Source: Salinicoccus hispanicus (GTDB taxonomy: Bacteria > Bacillota > Bacilli > Staphylococcales > Salinicoccaceae). From it: DNA of 64,000 nucleotides. Within the stretch, counting starts at the first letter, position 1, and every line of letters starts with the position of its first letter. The DNA is taken from the NCBI RefSeq assembly GCF_009831115.1, contig NZ_WUUK01000003.1, positions 310,001 through 374,000 on the forward strand, written 5' to 3'. Below are positions 16,415-25,100 of this stretch, piece by piece. The notes under the pieces are model-generated. The model ran no database searches. It was not told the DNA's origin and saw only the letters and a list, made by a program, of their open reading frames with translations. The translations under genes and the position numbers were made by a program.

Positions 16415-17551
16415 TTATAAATTTTCTCTTCCTAAAACCTTTACTACAGTTGAATTTAGCAATTTTGATACTTCGTATTTCATTGCCATGTCAGAGAGGA
16501 ACACATTGATCGGATCAATATCGGCCGAGTCCAGCAGTTCCTGATACTGCACCCACTCCTCTGCATCGGCAGTCTCTGTAAAATGACTCCATACTTCAGT
16601 GAAATAGCTGCGTATCGTTTCTGCTTCATACTTCTTATCGTAAGCCTGATCCATCAGCCGGCTGAACGTCTCAACAGACATTTCTACACCTGCATCGAAC
16701 AGATGGTTGATTTCATCATACAGCTGGCGGTCTTTGGAGAGGACGAAATACTTCTCTTCTTCCCACAATTCGCGAAGCATTTCATACTCATGCTGATCCA
16801 GTTGCACTTCATCCATGCGTCCAAGGAACGAGCGCCTGTAGACAAAGTGTCTGAGGAGCGGAATCTCTCCGTTCGGCGCACGGCCAAACGGTGCATTCAT
16901 CGCATCCATGAATTTGATTTCCTTCACCTGTACCTCTTTATCGATCGTCACTTTCCCGAGATATAGTTCACTTTCAGGACTATAGCTGGTAATGGATGCA
17001 TCGTGTTCAGCATACACATCGATCGTTTCGGTACCGGTATCGTAATCCAGTCGGAACTTCAAGGCATCTTTCCCGTAGCTCTGCGCTGAATAATATGAAT
17101 GATCCATGCCCGTATCCTTCGGTAACCAGCGAGCAAGCGCACCCAGGTGCCGGTATAGATCCCCGGCACGGAATATATCCACAAAACGGATGATGTTTTT
17201 ATTTCCCAGAAACCGATGGATTCTATAAAATAAATCGATGGTCTCGGACGCTGTCGCAAATGGAAAATATGGAAAGGTCACACCGATGATGTCGATGGGC
17301 CGGGCCGGATGGTCAAAGCGTATGGAACAGCCTTTGACATTGATTGTCCAATCCGGTACTTTTTCAGAAGTCGCCACGTTGGAAAGCCGGACGACCGACC
17401 GCTCTACATTTCCAAAAATCGCTTTCCCATTATCATTCAATGCAACATCCGCTCCATAGTTCGCACCATTTCCATGCGCTCTTCTGGCACCTGGATCATG
17501 CACATTAATCCGTTCGATCAGATCGACGATGATATCTGCTGCTGTTTTCAT
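16415..17551 (-). CDS. Hypothetical protein, possibly a divergent heme-catalase-fold protein
   Basis: I do not firmly recognise this 378-residue protein. Residues 15-110 resemble the start of the heme catalase domain. GARRAHGNGANYGADV matches the pattern around the distal catalase histidine. VVRLSNVATS and VKGCSIRF with IDIIGVTFPYFPF follow in the order of catalase RFSTVAGE, RGFAVKF and DLVGNNTPIFF. The distal asparagine is not conserved, and I cannot place the proximal tyrosine with confidence (RHFVY near residue 250 is one candidate). The C-terminal 110 residues are helical and acidic. The start at 17551 follows GAGAGGGAGAGG. It is co-oriented with and 23 nt from an aldo-keto reductase. Confidence 0.45.
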   Translation of the reverse strand: MKTAADIIVDLIERINVHDPGARRAHGNGANYGADVALNDNGKAIFGNVERSVVRLSNVATSEKVPDWTINVKGCSIRFDHPARPIDIIGVTFPYFPFATASETIDLFYRIHRFLGNKNIIRFVDIFRAGDLYRHLGALARWLPKDTGMDHSYYSAQSYGKDALKFRLDYDTGTETIDVYAEHDASITSYSPESELYLGKVTIDKEVQVKEIKFMDAMNAPFGRAPNGEIPLLRHFVYRRSFLGRMDEVQLDQHEYEMLRELWEEEKYFVLSKDRQLYDEINHLFDAGVEMSVETFSRLMDQAYDKKYEAETIRSYFTEVWSHFTETADAEEWVQYQELLDSADIDPINVFLSDMAMKYEVSKLLNSTVVKVLGRENL

Positions 17552-17705
17552 CAGAACCTCTCCCTCTGCACCTAAGTAAGTACAAACCTTCCATGGCCCC
17601 TGATGCAATAATGCCTACCTATATAAAGTTCACCTTTTCATCAGGTTTTAAACTTTTAATATCATTAATGTATAAACTTCTTACAATAAAGATTAGCCAA
17701 TATGA

Positions 17706-17741
17706 AAAAGCTGCAAAGCCTGAACAGGCTCTGCAGCTTTT
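17706..17741. terminator. Intrinsic terminator for the second YhfK-like gene
   Basis: AAAAGCTGCAAAGCCT (17706-17721) pairs with AGGCTCTGCAGCTTTT (17726-17741) with one mismatch and a GAAC loop. It is 6 nt past the reductase stop on the minus strand. Confidence 0.85.
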
Positions 17742-17747
17742 ACTGAT

Positions 17748-18371
17748 CTACAGTGTATCTTCTACCGGTGTATCGCCTTCATGCAGATAGAATGTCTTGC
17801 CTTCTGCTTTGTTTGTATCGACGATATGCACGAGTACGTTTGCAACGTCTTCTCTTGGAATCTCCGCAACTTCCGTACCGCCTTCAAAGAGCCTTACTTT
17901 GCCGGTACCTGCATCGTTAGTCAACATGCCAGGACGCAGAATTGTATAGTCGAGACCGGATGCCTTGAGGTATTCGTCCGCGCGGTGCTTGGCATACATA
18001 TATGATTTGATCTGATCTGCATTTTTCGGATCGTCTGCACCCATGGAACTGAGTATGACGAAATGTTTCACGCCTGCTTTTTTCGCATTATCGACAGACT
18101 CGATTGCACCTTCCTGGTCGATGAGCACTGTCATATCAGTGTCCGTATCGCCGCCGGAACCGGCTGCGAAGACGACAGAATCTACGCCTTCAAATGCATG
18201 GGAGAAATCTTCTTGAAGATCTCCGAGTACTGTATCGATGCCTTTATCTTCAAACTGTCCCTGCTGTTCTTCCTTACGAACCATCGCTACTGGCTGATGG
18301 CCTTTATCTTTTAATTTTTCAACAACCTGATGACCGACTTGTCCATTTGCTCCTATTACAAGTACTTTCAT
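17748..18371 (-). CDS. NAD(P)-binding atypical SDR oxidoreductase (YhfK-like), copy 2
   Basis: This 207-residue paralogue of the protein encoded at 3086-3715 shares MKVLVIGANGQ, the MVRKEEQ segment, VLGDLQEDFSHAFEGVDSV, VFAAGSGGDTDTD, a YTILRPGMLTND loop and EIPREDVANVL. The glycine motif GANGQVG binds NAD(P); the catalytic YxxxK of classical SDRs is not obvious. The start is supported by AAGGAGG. Having two divergent copies in 15 kb suggests separate regulation or substrates. A possible SigB-type promoter lies just upstream. Confidence 0.82.
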   Translation of the reverse strand: MKVLVIGANGQVGHQVVEKLKDKGHQPVAMVRKEEQQGQFEDKGIDTVLGDLQEDFSHAFEGVDSVVFAAGSGGDTDTDMTVLIDQEGAIESVDNAKKAGVKHFVILSSMGADDPKNADQIKSYMYAKHRADEYLKASGLDYTILRPGMLTNDAGTGKVRLFEGGTEVAEIPREDVANVLVHIVDTNKAEGKTFYLHEGDTPVEDTL

Positions 18372-18404
18372 GTGGTAATTACCTCCTTGTGTTATCCGTT
18401 ATCT

Positions 18405-18432
18405 ATACCCACATGGGGAGGGGGGCTTAAAC
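18405..18432 (-). promoter_or_regulatory. Possible SigB-type promoter
   Basis: On the minus strand GTTTAA (18427-18432) and GGGTAT (18405-18410) match the SigB -35 and -10 elements. The 16-nt spacer is a little long for the usual 12-15. It lies upstream of the second YhfK-like gene. Confidence 0.3.
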
Positions 18433-18448
18433 ATGAAGTTGCAAATTA

Positions 18449-19267
18449 TCAGCCGAGTGCCACATCCAGGATCATCATCAAGGTGAAACCGAGCATCAGA
18501 CACATGACGGCCAGGTCGGAGTGGCCATTTTTCTGGGTACTTGGAATGACCTCTTCGACGACCACAAAAATCATCGCGCCGGCAGCGAGAGCCAGGGCAT
18601 ACGGCAGAATCGGGCTCATGAATGAAATGGCCAGAATACCAGCGACTGCTGCCATCGGCTCAACAATTCCTGACATCCAGCCGAAGAAAAAACTCTTTGT
18701 ACGCGACATGCCTTCTCCACGAAGGGGCATGGCGACCGCCATTCCTTCCGGGACATTCTGGATGCCGATGCCGAGTGCCAGTGTCGCCGCCCCGACAGCT
18801 ACTGATGTCGGGTCAGCATTGGAAGCCAGTGCGCCAAACGCAATGCCGATGGCCAGTCCTTCAGGGATGTTATGTAGCGTGATTGAAAATACAAGCAGCG
18901 TACTACGACGCTGCCTTTCGGCACGCCAGCCTTCCATACGATCATCCGGTGCATTTCTGTGTGCATGCGGAATCAGCTTGTCGAATCCATAGATGAACAG
19001 CCCACCAAGCAGAAAGCCGACTGCTGCCGGGAACCATTCCCCGATTGGATTGTTCTGGCTGTTTTCTATAGCGGGCGCCAGAAGAGACCAGAAACTCGCC
19101 GCAATCATGACACCACCGGCAAAACCGAGCATCATATCCAGAAACTTGTCGCTCACTTCTTTTGTCAGAAATACTACAGCGGCACCAAGACCTGTCATGG
19201 TCCATGTAAATAGCGTAGCAGTCAGCGCCTGCATCCAGGGATCAAATCCCATAAAAGTATCTACCAT
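18449..19267 (-). CDS. ZIP-family divalent metal transporter
   Basis: This 272-residue membrane protein has eight hydrophobic segments and the ZIP/GufA core: SITLHNIPEGLAIGIAFGA in helix 4 and NVPEGMAVAMPLRGEG in helix 5. Both carry the HNxPEG or NxPEG metal-transport motif. A histidine-bearing loop (PHAHRNAPDDR) lies between helices 3 and 4. It probably imports zinc or another divalent cation. The ATG at 19267 is chosen because AAAGGG is eight bases upstream; an earlier ATG at 19273 is only two bases from it. It is divergent from an EamA exporter, with a palindrome between them. Confidence 0.9.
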   Translation of the reverse strand: MVDTFMGFDPWMQALTATLFTWTMTGLGAAVVFLTKEVSDKFLDMMLGFAGGVMIAASFWSLLAPAIENSQNNPIGEWFPAAVGFLLGGLFIYGFDKLIPHAHRNAPDDRMEGWRAERQRRSTLLVFSITLHNIPEGLAIGIAFGALASNADPTSVAVGAATLALGIGIQNVPEGMAVAMPLRGEGMSRTKSFFFGWMSGIVEPMAAVAGILAISFMSPILPYALALAAGAMIFVVVEEVIPSTQKNGHSDLAVMCLMLGFTLMMILDVALG

Positions 19268-19308
19268 ATTCATAACCCTTTCGATATTTAAACATTCATG
19301 TAGAAATA

Positions 19309-19327
19309 ATACTCCATTTTGGAGTAT
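19309..19327. promoter_or_regulatory. Palindrome in the ZIP/EamA divergent promoter region
   Basis: ATACTCC-ATTTT-GGAGTAT is a perfect inverted repeat located 42 nt from the ZIP start and 69 nt from the EamA start. It is a candidate operator for an unidentified regulator; no regulator gene adjoins it. Confidence 0.45.
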
Positions 19328-19395
19328 AGTAGCCATAATGTGGCTCATTCCATATCCATACCACACCCGTCATCTATTGAAACGGAGGGAGCATA

Positions 19396-20283
19396 ATGAA
19401 ATCCAGTCTGGCACCCATCATGATTCTCGTTGCAGCAATTCTGTGGGGCACCGCAGGCACCGCGAAAACATATCTGCCTGAAAATGTCGACAGTCTGTCT
19501 ATCGGTGCCATGCGCCTGATCATCGGCAGCCTGATTCTGATCATCATCGCCCTGTTCATGAGACAGTTCAGAATAAAGGGCTGGCCCTGGCGTATGGTTT
19601 TGGCAGCAGGCATCGCCATGGCACTTTTCCAGCCGTTCTTCTTCAATGCAGTCACACTGACAGGTGTTGCCGTCGGCACTGTGGCCTCCATAGGAAGTGC
19701 ACCGGTATTTTCCGGTCTGATCGAATGGCTTTTCTTCAAAATACGACCCGATCGTGTATGGTGGGTGTCCACTACACTTGCCATACTTGGCTGTGCACTG
19801 CTGATGTTCAACACGGGATCGATCACGGTCGACCCACTCGGTATCCTTTCCGGTCTTGGAGCAGGAGTAACCTTTGCGAGCTATACGATTATGAACTCAA
19901 GGATGGTCAGGAACCATCCACCCATCGCAATAACCGCAATCGTCTTCACCATCAGCGCACTGCTGCTCACACCATTCCTACTGTTGAACGACCCGTCCTG
20001 GCTGGCCACAACAGGTGGCATCTCGGTCTCTTTATATATCGGACTGTTCGCCACCGGACTTGCATACTTCCTGTTCGCCAGTGGTCTGAAGCACGTCAAA
20101 TCTTCATCCGCCGTAACACTCTCACTGGCGGAACCTTTGACCGCTTCTCTCCTCGGCGTCCTGTTTGTCGGCGAAGTGCTCGCACTTTGGTCATGGGCCG
20201 GACTCATCATGCTGCTTGCCGGACTCGTCCTGCTCGCCTTGCAGTCGAGGGGACGATCCAGAAAGATTCCCACACAGACCTAG
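19396..20283 (+). CDS. EamA/DMT-superfamily transporter
   Basis: This 295-residue protein has ten hydrophobic helices in two EamA repeats: the first opens ILVAAILWGTAGTAKTYLP and the second begins near GILSGLGAGVTFASYTIMNSR. The conserved tail SSSAVTLSLAEPLTASLLGVLFVGE is typical of RhaT/YdcZ-like drug or metabolite exporters. The ribosome site is AACGGAGGGAG. Its stop overlaps by 4 nt with the stop of the convergent Mga-type regulator. The substrate is unknown; an amino acid or small metabolite is likely from family behaviour. Confidence 0.88.
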   Translation: MKSSLAPIMILVAAILWGTAGTAKTYLPENVDSLSIGAMRLIIGSLILIIIALFMRQFRIKGWPWRMVLAAGIAMALFQPFFFNAVTLTGVAVGTVASIGSAPVFSGLIEWLFFKIRPDRVWWVSTTLAILGCALLMFNTGSITVDPLGILSGLGAGVTFASYTIMNSRMVRNHPPIAITAIVFTISALLLTPFLLLNDPSWLATTGGISVSLYIGLFATGLAYFLFASGLKHVKSSSAVTLSLAEPLTASLLGVLFVGEVLALWSWAGLIMLLAGLVLLALQSRGRSRKIPTQT

Positions 20284-21836
20284 GACTGAATCGGATATGA
20301 CATATTTCGATACTCGGGACTGATCGGCTCGGGGCCTTGGGATTTCCATCGCGAGAACACGGAATATGAGCTTATGGCTTCTCTCAACTGTTTGATATCA
20401 TATCTATTCGGCACACTATTTATGCTGACCACGATTTTATTTTCAATCGGTTCGAGCGGAAAATTGGCAATGATCACTTCTGCATCATACTCAGCAAGCT
20501 GATCCAAACTTGTTATGCTGCCATTGCAGACTTTGATATCAATCTGGCTGCCGAATTCAACATCGAGTAGTTCCTTTGATATTTGAGCATGATAGATATC
20601 CAGGTTGCTGATCAGCAATGCTTTGACCTGTCCCTGTTTTTCAAGATAGAACTGGGGCAGGCCTTTCCAGTGGATGATCAGCGTATAGAGCAGATGATTG
20701 ATGAAATCATTTTTGACGTTGAACGAAAGTTCATGCAAAACATGAGTCAGCCCCTCCTTAGCTGCTGAAAAGAAATCAGGCATGTGTGCTTCAGCTACTT
20801 CCAATATCGGATTGACACTCTTGAAAAAGACACTTTCAACATAGATTTCAAAGTTTTCAAAGTGCGCCGTGTTATGGAGGTTGAGAATGATATGCTCACG
20901 GTTATAAACGGGTATGTTAAAGCGCTTGGACAGCTGCTCGACCAACCTCGAAAAACTCAGGTGCGACCTATTCACCTCAGGCGTAACGAATGAAGCACTG
21001 AGTAGCGCACTGTAGTCGAAGTGTACGTTTCTTTGTGCATAGCCATAAAATATATCGCTCAAGACTGCCTCATCCAGATTCCTTTCCAGCAATCCATCGA
21101 ACTTCTTGTACAGTTCCTCATCATCTTCCAGCGCAGCCAGCAAATATGCAGCCTTCTCTCGATCATAATCAAAAAATTCCACAGGATGATTCTGATTCAC
21201 TCTCATTATCGACACGGACATCAGAATCTTTACATTCCTGATTATGGCAAAATCGAGGGGCTCATTGAAAGCCTTCATTACGAAGATGACGATTTTAGTG
21301 AGCGTACCTTCGTCTATGCTGTCGAATGGCCAAGAAACGCCCTTATACTTTTCACTGAGGTACTGAGCATAGAAATGCCGTATTTTCTCCTCTTCTCCTT
21401 TAAGACAGCATGGATTGGTCGCAAAATGCAGATCAAAGTCCGTAACGAGTATGCTGTCGATTGCACGGATACGCCGATATGTAGTGGACGTGCTGGTATG
21501 AAAATAATCTGCCAGCTCATCGACGGAGATTCCCTCATTAAAAAAGATGTGTTCCAGCATGGAATGTTCCATCGACAATTCAAAGTAGCGTCTATATATG
21601 TGATCCAGGTTCTTCCCCGGAAAGAATACCAGCTCAAAACACCTATCTTTATGTTCAATTTCAAAAATTCCCGTTCCAATACTATGATTGATGCTATGAA
21701 TATCCTCTCTCAACACCCTTTCTGATATATCCACCTCTCTAGCAAGCTGTTCCACTGGTACTGGCTTAAAGCGAGTCGCCAAATACCTGATGATGTCCTT
21801 ATGCCTTACAAACCACGCTGGTAGCACCCTTCTCAA
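20280..21836 (-). CDS. Mga-type virulence/pilus regulator (HTH, PRD and EIIB-like domains)
   Basis: This 518-residue protein has the Mga/AtxA layout. A first winged HTH lies near residues 25-55 (VEQLAREVDISERVLREDI). A second HTH near 103-131 has VDELADYFHTSTSTTYRRI. Two PRD-like helical regions span about 180-400 (ILNLHNTAHF holds candidate phospho-histidines). A PTS EIIB-like domain near 405-465 begins GQVKALLISNLDIYHAQ. Such proteins link sugar transport to adhesin expression. The TTG start at 21836 is preceded by GGAGAAGGTGAG. The gene diverges from the pilus operon over 323 nt and is its likely activator. It is more AT-rich than the EamA gene it abuts. Confidence 0.82.
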   Translation of the reverse strand: MRRVLPAWFVRHKDIIRYLATRFKPVPVEQLAREVDISERVLREDIHSINHSIGTGIFEIEHKDRCFELVFFPGKNLDHIYRRYFELSMEHSMLEHIFFNEGISVDELADYFHTSTSTTYRRIRAIDSILVTDFDLHFATNPCCLKGEEEKIRHFYAQYLSEKYKGVSWPFDSIDEGTLTKIVIFVMKAFNEPLDFAIIRNVKILMSVSIMRVNQNHPVEFFDYDREKAAYLLAALEDDEELYKKFDGLLERNLDEAVLSDIFYGYAQRNVHFDYSALLSASFVTPEVNRSHLSFSRLVEQLSKRFNIPVYNREHIILNLHNTAHFENFEIYVESVFFKSVNPILEVAEAHMPDFFSAAKEGLTHVLHELSFNVKNDFINHLLYTLIIHWKGLPQFYLEKQGQVKALLISNLDIYHAQISKELLDVEFGSQIDIKVCNGSITSLDQLAEYDAEVIIANFPLEPIENKIVVSINSVPNRYDIKQLREAISSYSVFSRWKSQGPEPISPEYRNMSYPIQS

Positions 21837-22159
21837 AATCTCACCTTCTCCTTTTATTCTAATCGTGTATTATTTTACCATTTATTTTCATATTGTGTCT
21901 TTGAAAGCACATGAAATGGCAAAGTTATCTGCTCAAGGATTTTATATTACAAATAATAATGTATATTTATTCATAATACCTTCTTCTGCTATTATCTTCT
22001 CCTTTATACTACCCCCATTTTCTGATTCTTATATAAAATTAAGTTTCAAAAAGTGCATTACTTGTGAGACATGTTGATTTGTGCATCCATTCACTTACTT
22101 ATAAAATGTTTGTAGGACATCATTTGATAGCAATCACCTGAAGTTAATAAGGGAGGTTT
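21837..22159. promoter_or_regulatory. Divergent intergenic region between the Mga-type regulator and pilus operon
   Basis: This AT-rich 323-nt stretch holds no convincing gene. On the plus strand a TATAAA (22100-22105) has only poor -35 matches, TTGTGC at 15 nt or TTGATT at 20 nt. That would fit an activator-dependent promoter. No strong palindrome is visible. GGGAGG (22151-22156) is the tip-gene ribosome site. Confidence 0.5.
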
Positions 22160-25100
22160 TTGAAAATCAGAAAAATCAGCTTCATCCTTCTAGCTGTCCT
22201 TCTACTGCATTCCACTTTTCTGGACACTCTGGTTTTCGCAAATCAATCTCCTGAGAATACAGGTGGCACTGGACTAGTCGAAGTAGAAGGGCATGAAGAA
22301 AATGACATTATGACATGGCGTATAAAAGTAAATGATCGTGCTGCCGCCTATACAGAAGGTACGCTGAACTTTCAGCTCTATGGTGGCCATGAACTGGATG
22401 CAGAGAACATCAATATTCTAAAGGAAACGGTCGGTACACTGGAAGAAAGAAGCGATGGTACATATACAATCCAGCTTGACGACCCATCAAAAGCTTCAAA
22501 TTTTGTTCTTACAACGAAAATTACAGATCAGCATACTTCAAACTATACATTGAGTGTCGAGGCGTCATTGGATCAGCATACCGCCAAAGCTGCTGATATC
22601 CACCACACCATGCAGAATATTGAAGGTACCATCACTTTTAAGAATCTGCCAGAAGATGAAAAACCGCCGGCGACTCTGGTTCACCTGTTCGATACAGCAG
22701 CATCAGAAACAGTTGGAACTTTGGAGGTTCCACCAGATGAACCATCATTCATATTCAAAGATATCCGGAAATATGACGATGATAACTCCGAAATAATCTA
22801 CGAAATAAAGACAGAACCCCTGGGCAACTACACGACCGTGGGAGAAACCGAAATTGTGCATGAATACCTGGAGGCGGAAGTCGAAGGTATGATCTCCAAC
22901 ACCTCACGGACTGCATTCAGTATCGAAGTTGCCAATGATCAGACAGGGACAGTCATCAGAACAATAGATATAGAGCCCGATGCACACAGCTATAAGATTG
23001 AAGAGCTGCCACTGAATGATGCAGAGGGGAATGCGATTACCTACAGTATCTACCCTATAGCGCAAGAAGCAATCGAAATAACAGTTAAAGATAATAATAT
23101 AGAAGTAAATGATATCAAAGCCGAAGAAAATGCAGAAAAGCAATCTGAAGAAACATCTGCGGAACAGCCTGAAAACAGCTCTGAAGCAGTTCAAAAAGAT
23201 GATGAAACAGAGACATCTGTCGATGAACCGGTGAAACTGGAAGAAGAAACGGTTGGACCGTCCGAGGAAAATGAAGCGCCAACAGAAGAAGCAGCGGAAA
23301 CCTCAGAAGAGACTCAAGAAAAACCAGAATCACCCGAAGTTGATACTACAGAAATAAATGGATCTGAAATTGAAGCAGCTTTATCTGATAACGAAAAAGA
23401 TAAAGAAGCACTAGAAGAAAGTACCGAAGAATCAAACCTCACCGAAGAAAGTGAATTATCAGAAAGCGAAGCGATGGATGAAATAGAGACAGAAGTGTTT
23501 GAAGAAACATCAGAAAAAAAGGTCGAGATTTCGAAGACGCAAAAGCTTGCACTGGAAGAAACAAAGTCAGTAAGTACTGAAGCAACGACTTTTGGCAACC
23601 TGACTCAAGAATACAGTTTCATGCCACGTATGGCGACTGCACTTGGAGCCATGTCTATATCAGGAGAGCAGCCACTCTTCCCGGGTTGTGAAAACACTAT
23701 GGCATCACCTTTTCCAGGCATCGCAAGCAATCAGTCAAACATCGACAGGATGGGTTGGCAGGAATATGACCTTTATAGAAACCGGACCCCACAGCCCATA
23801 AAATATGATGAAGGCTACCTGCAGAAATGTGCCACACCTAATGATGCTGAACATTCATACAGCATCAATGTGTCTACACAAGGGAGTGCAACCACTACTG
23901 CACAGCCACTGGACATAGTGCTGGTACTGGACAACTCCAGCAGTATGGATGATCGGTACGCTGACGGTACAACACGGTGGCAAAGAACCCGTGCGGGCGT
24001 GGTGGATTTTGTTAAAACCATGACAGAGGACAACAACAATGTTCGTATATCCATCGTCAACTATTCGACAGAGATTGTCAGCTCAAGCAGCCTGACAAAT
24101 GACACTGCACGTATACTTTCTTCACTTCCTCAGAAAAATCCGGGAGGAGGTACCTTTACACAACGTGGATTGATAAAGGGGGAAGAAATTCTATCATATT
24201 CTCCAGATGACGTTAAAAAAGTTATGGTCCTTTTGACTGATGGCGCTCCAACATATAGCTATAAGGGAGAGAGTGTCTCTGAGAGAGGTAATCCCGAGAC
24301 GATAAATAAATTTGAAAGTACGTATTATGGCAAATTAAACATGATGGGGGATGGGACAAGCTACCACATGAGAAGCTTTTTAAGACATGGTTACTATATC
24401 TCTCATTCCCTATTCTCTTATACTCATATAGTTAACCACGGACAACCGACAATATCACAAGCAAAATTGATTAAAGACAACAACCCTGATTGGGACATCT
24501 TCACTGTCGGAATTGATTTAGAAAATAAATCTCGTAATGATGGTGCTTCATTAAAAGAAATGAACGAATTGCTTGGGAGAATCGCCAGTGATCCTACTTA
24601 TGCATATAATTTGCCTGATCCAGCAAATGGTCTACCTGGTGCTTTACATGACATACAAGATAAGATCTCCGTCAATTCTTTCAGCGATGGAAAAATTACC
24701 GACCCAATCGGAGAGATGTACGATCTCGACCTTGGACCTGATAAAGTGTTCGATGCAAGTGACTACACACTGACTGCTTCATCAGCTGAAATAAAGAACA
24801 CAGCAAAAATATCATACAACACTGCAATGCGCACCTTATCTGTAACAGGAGTTAATTTAGGGAAGAACGACTGGTTGAATTTGAACTATAATGTCATTCT
24901 TCGTACAGGTGACCCCAATTTCCAGATGAATACCTGGTATGCAATGAATGGTAGAACCACTGCTGTACCGACTAAGACAAGTAATAGAGTGCTCGATTAT
25001 CCAATCCCTGAAGCCAGAGCACTGCCTAAAAAATATGATTTCATATTCACAAAAACCGATGAAAATGATAAGCCATTAGCAGGTGCGAAGTTTCAACTGA

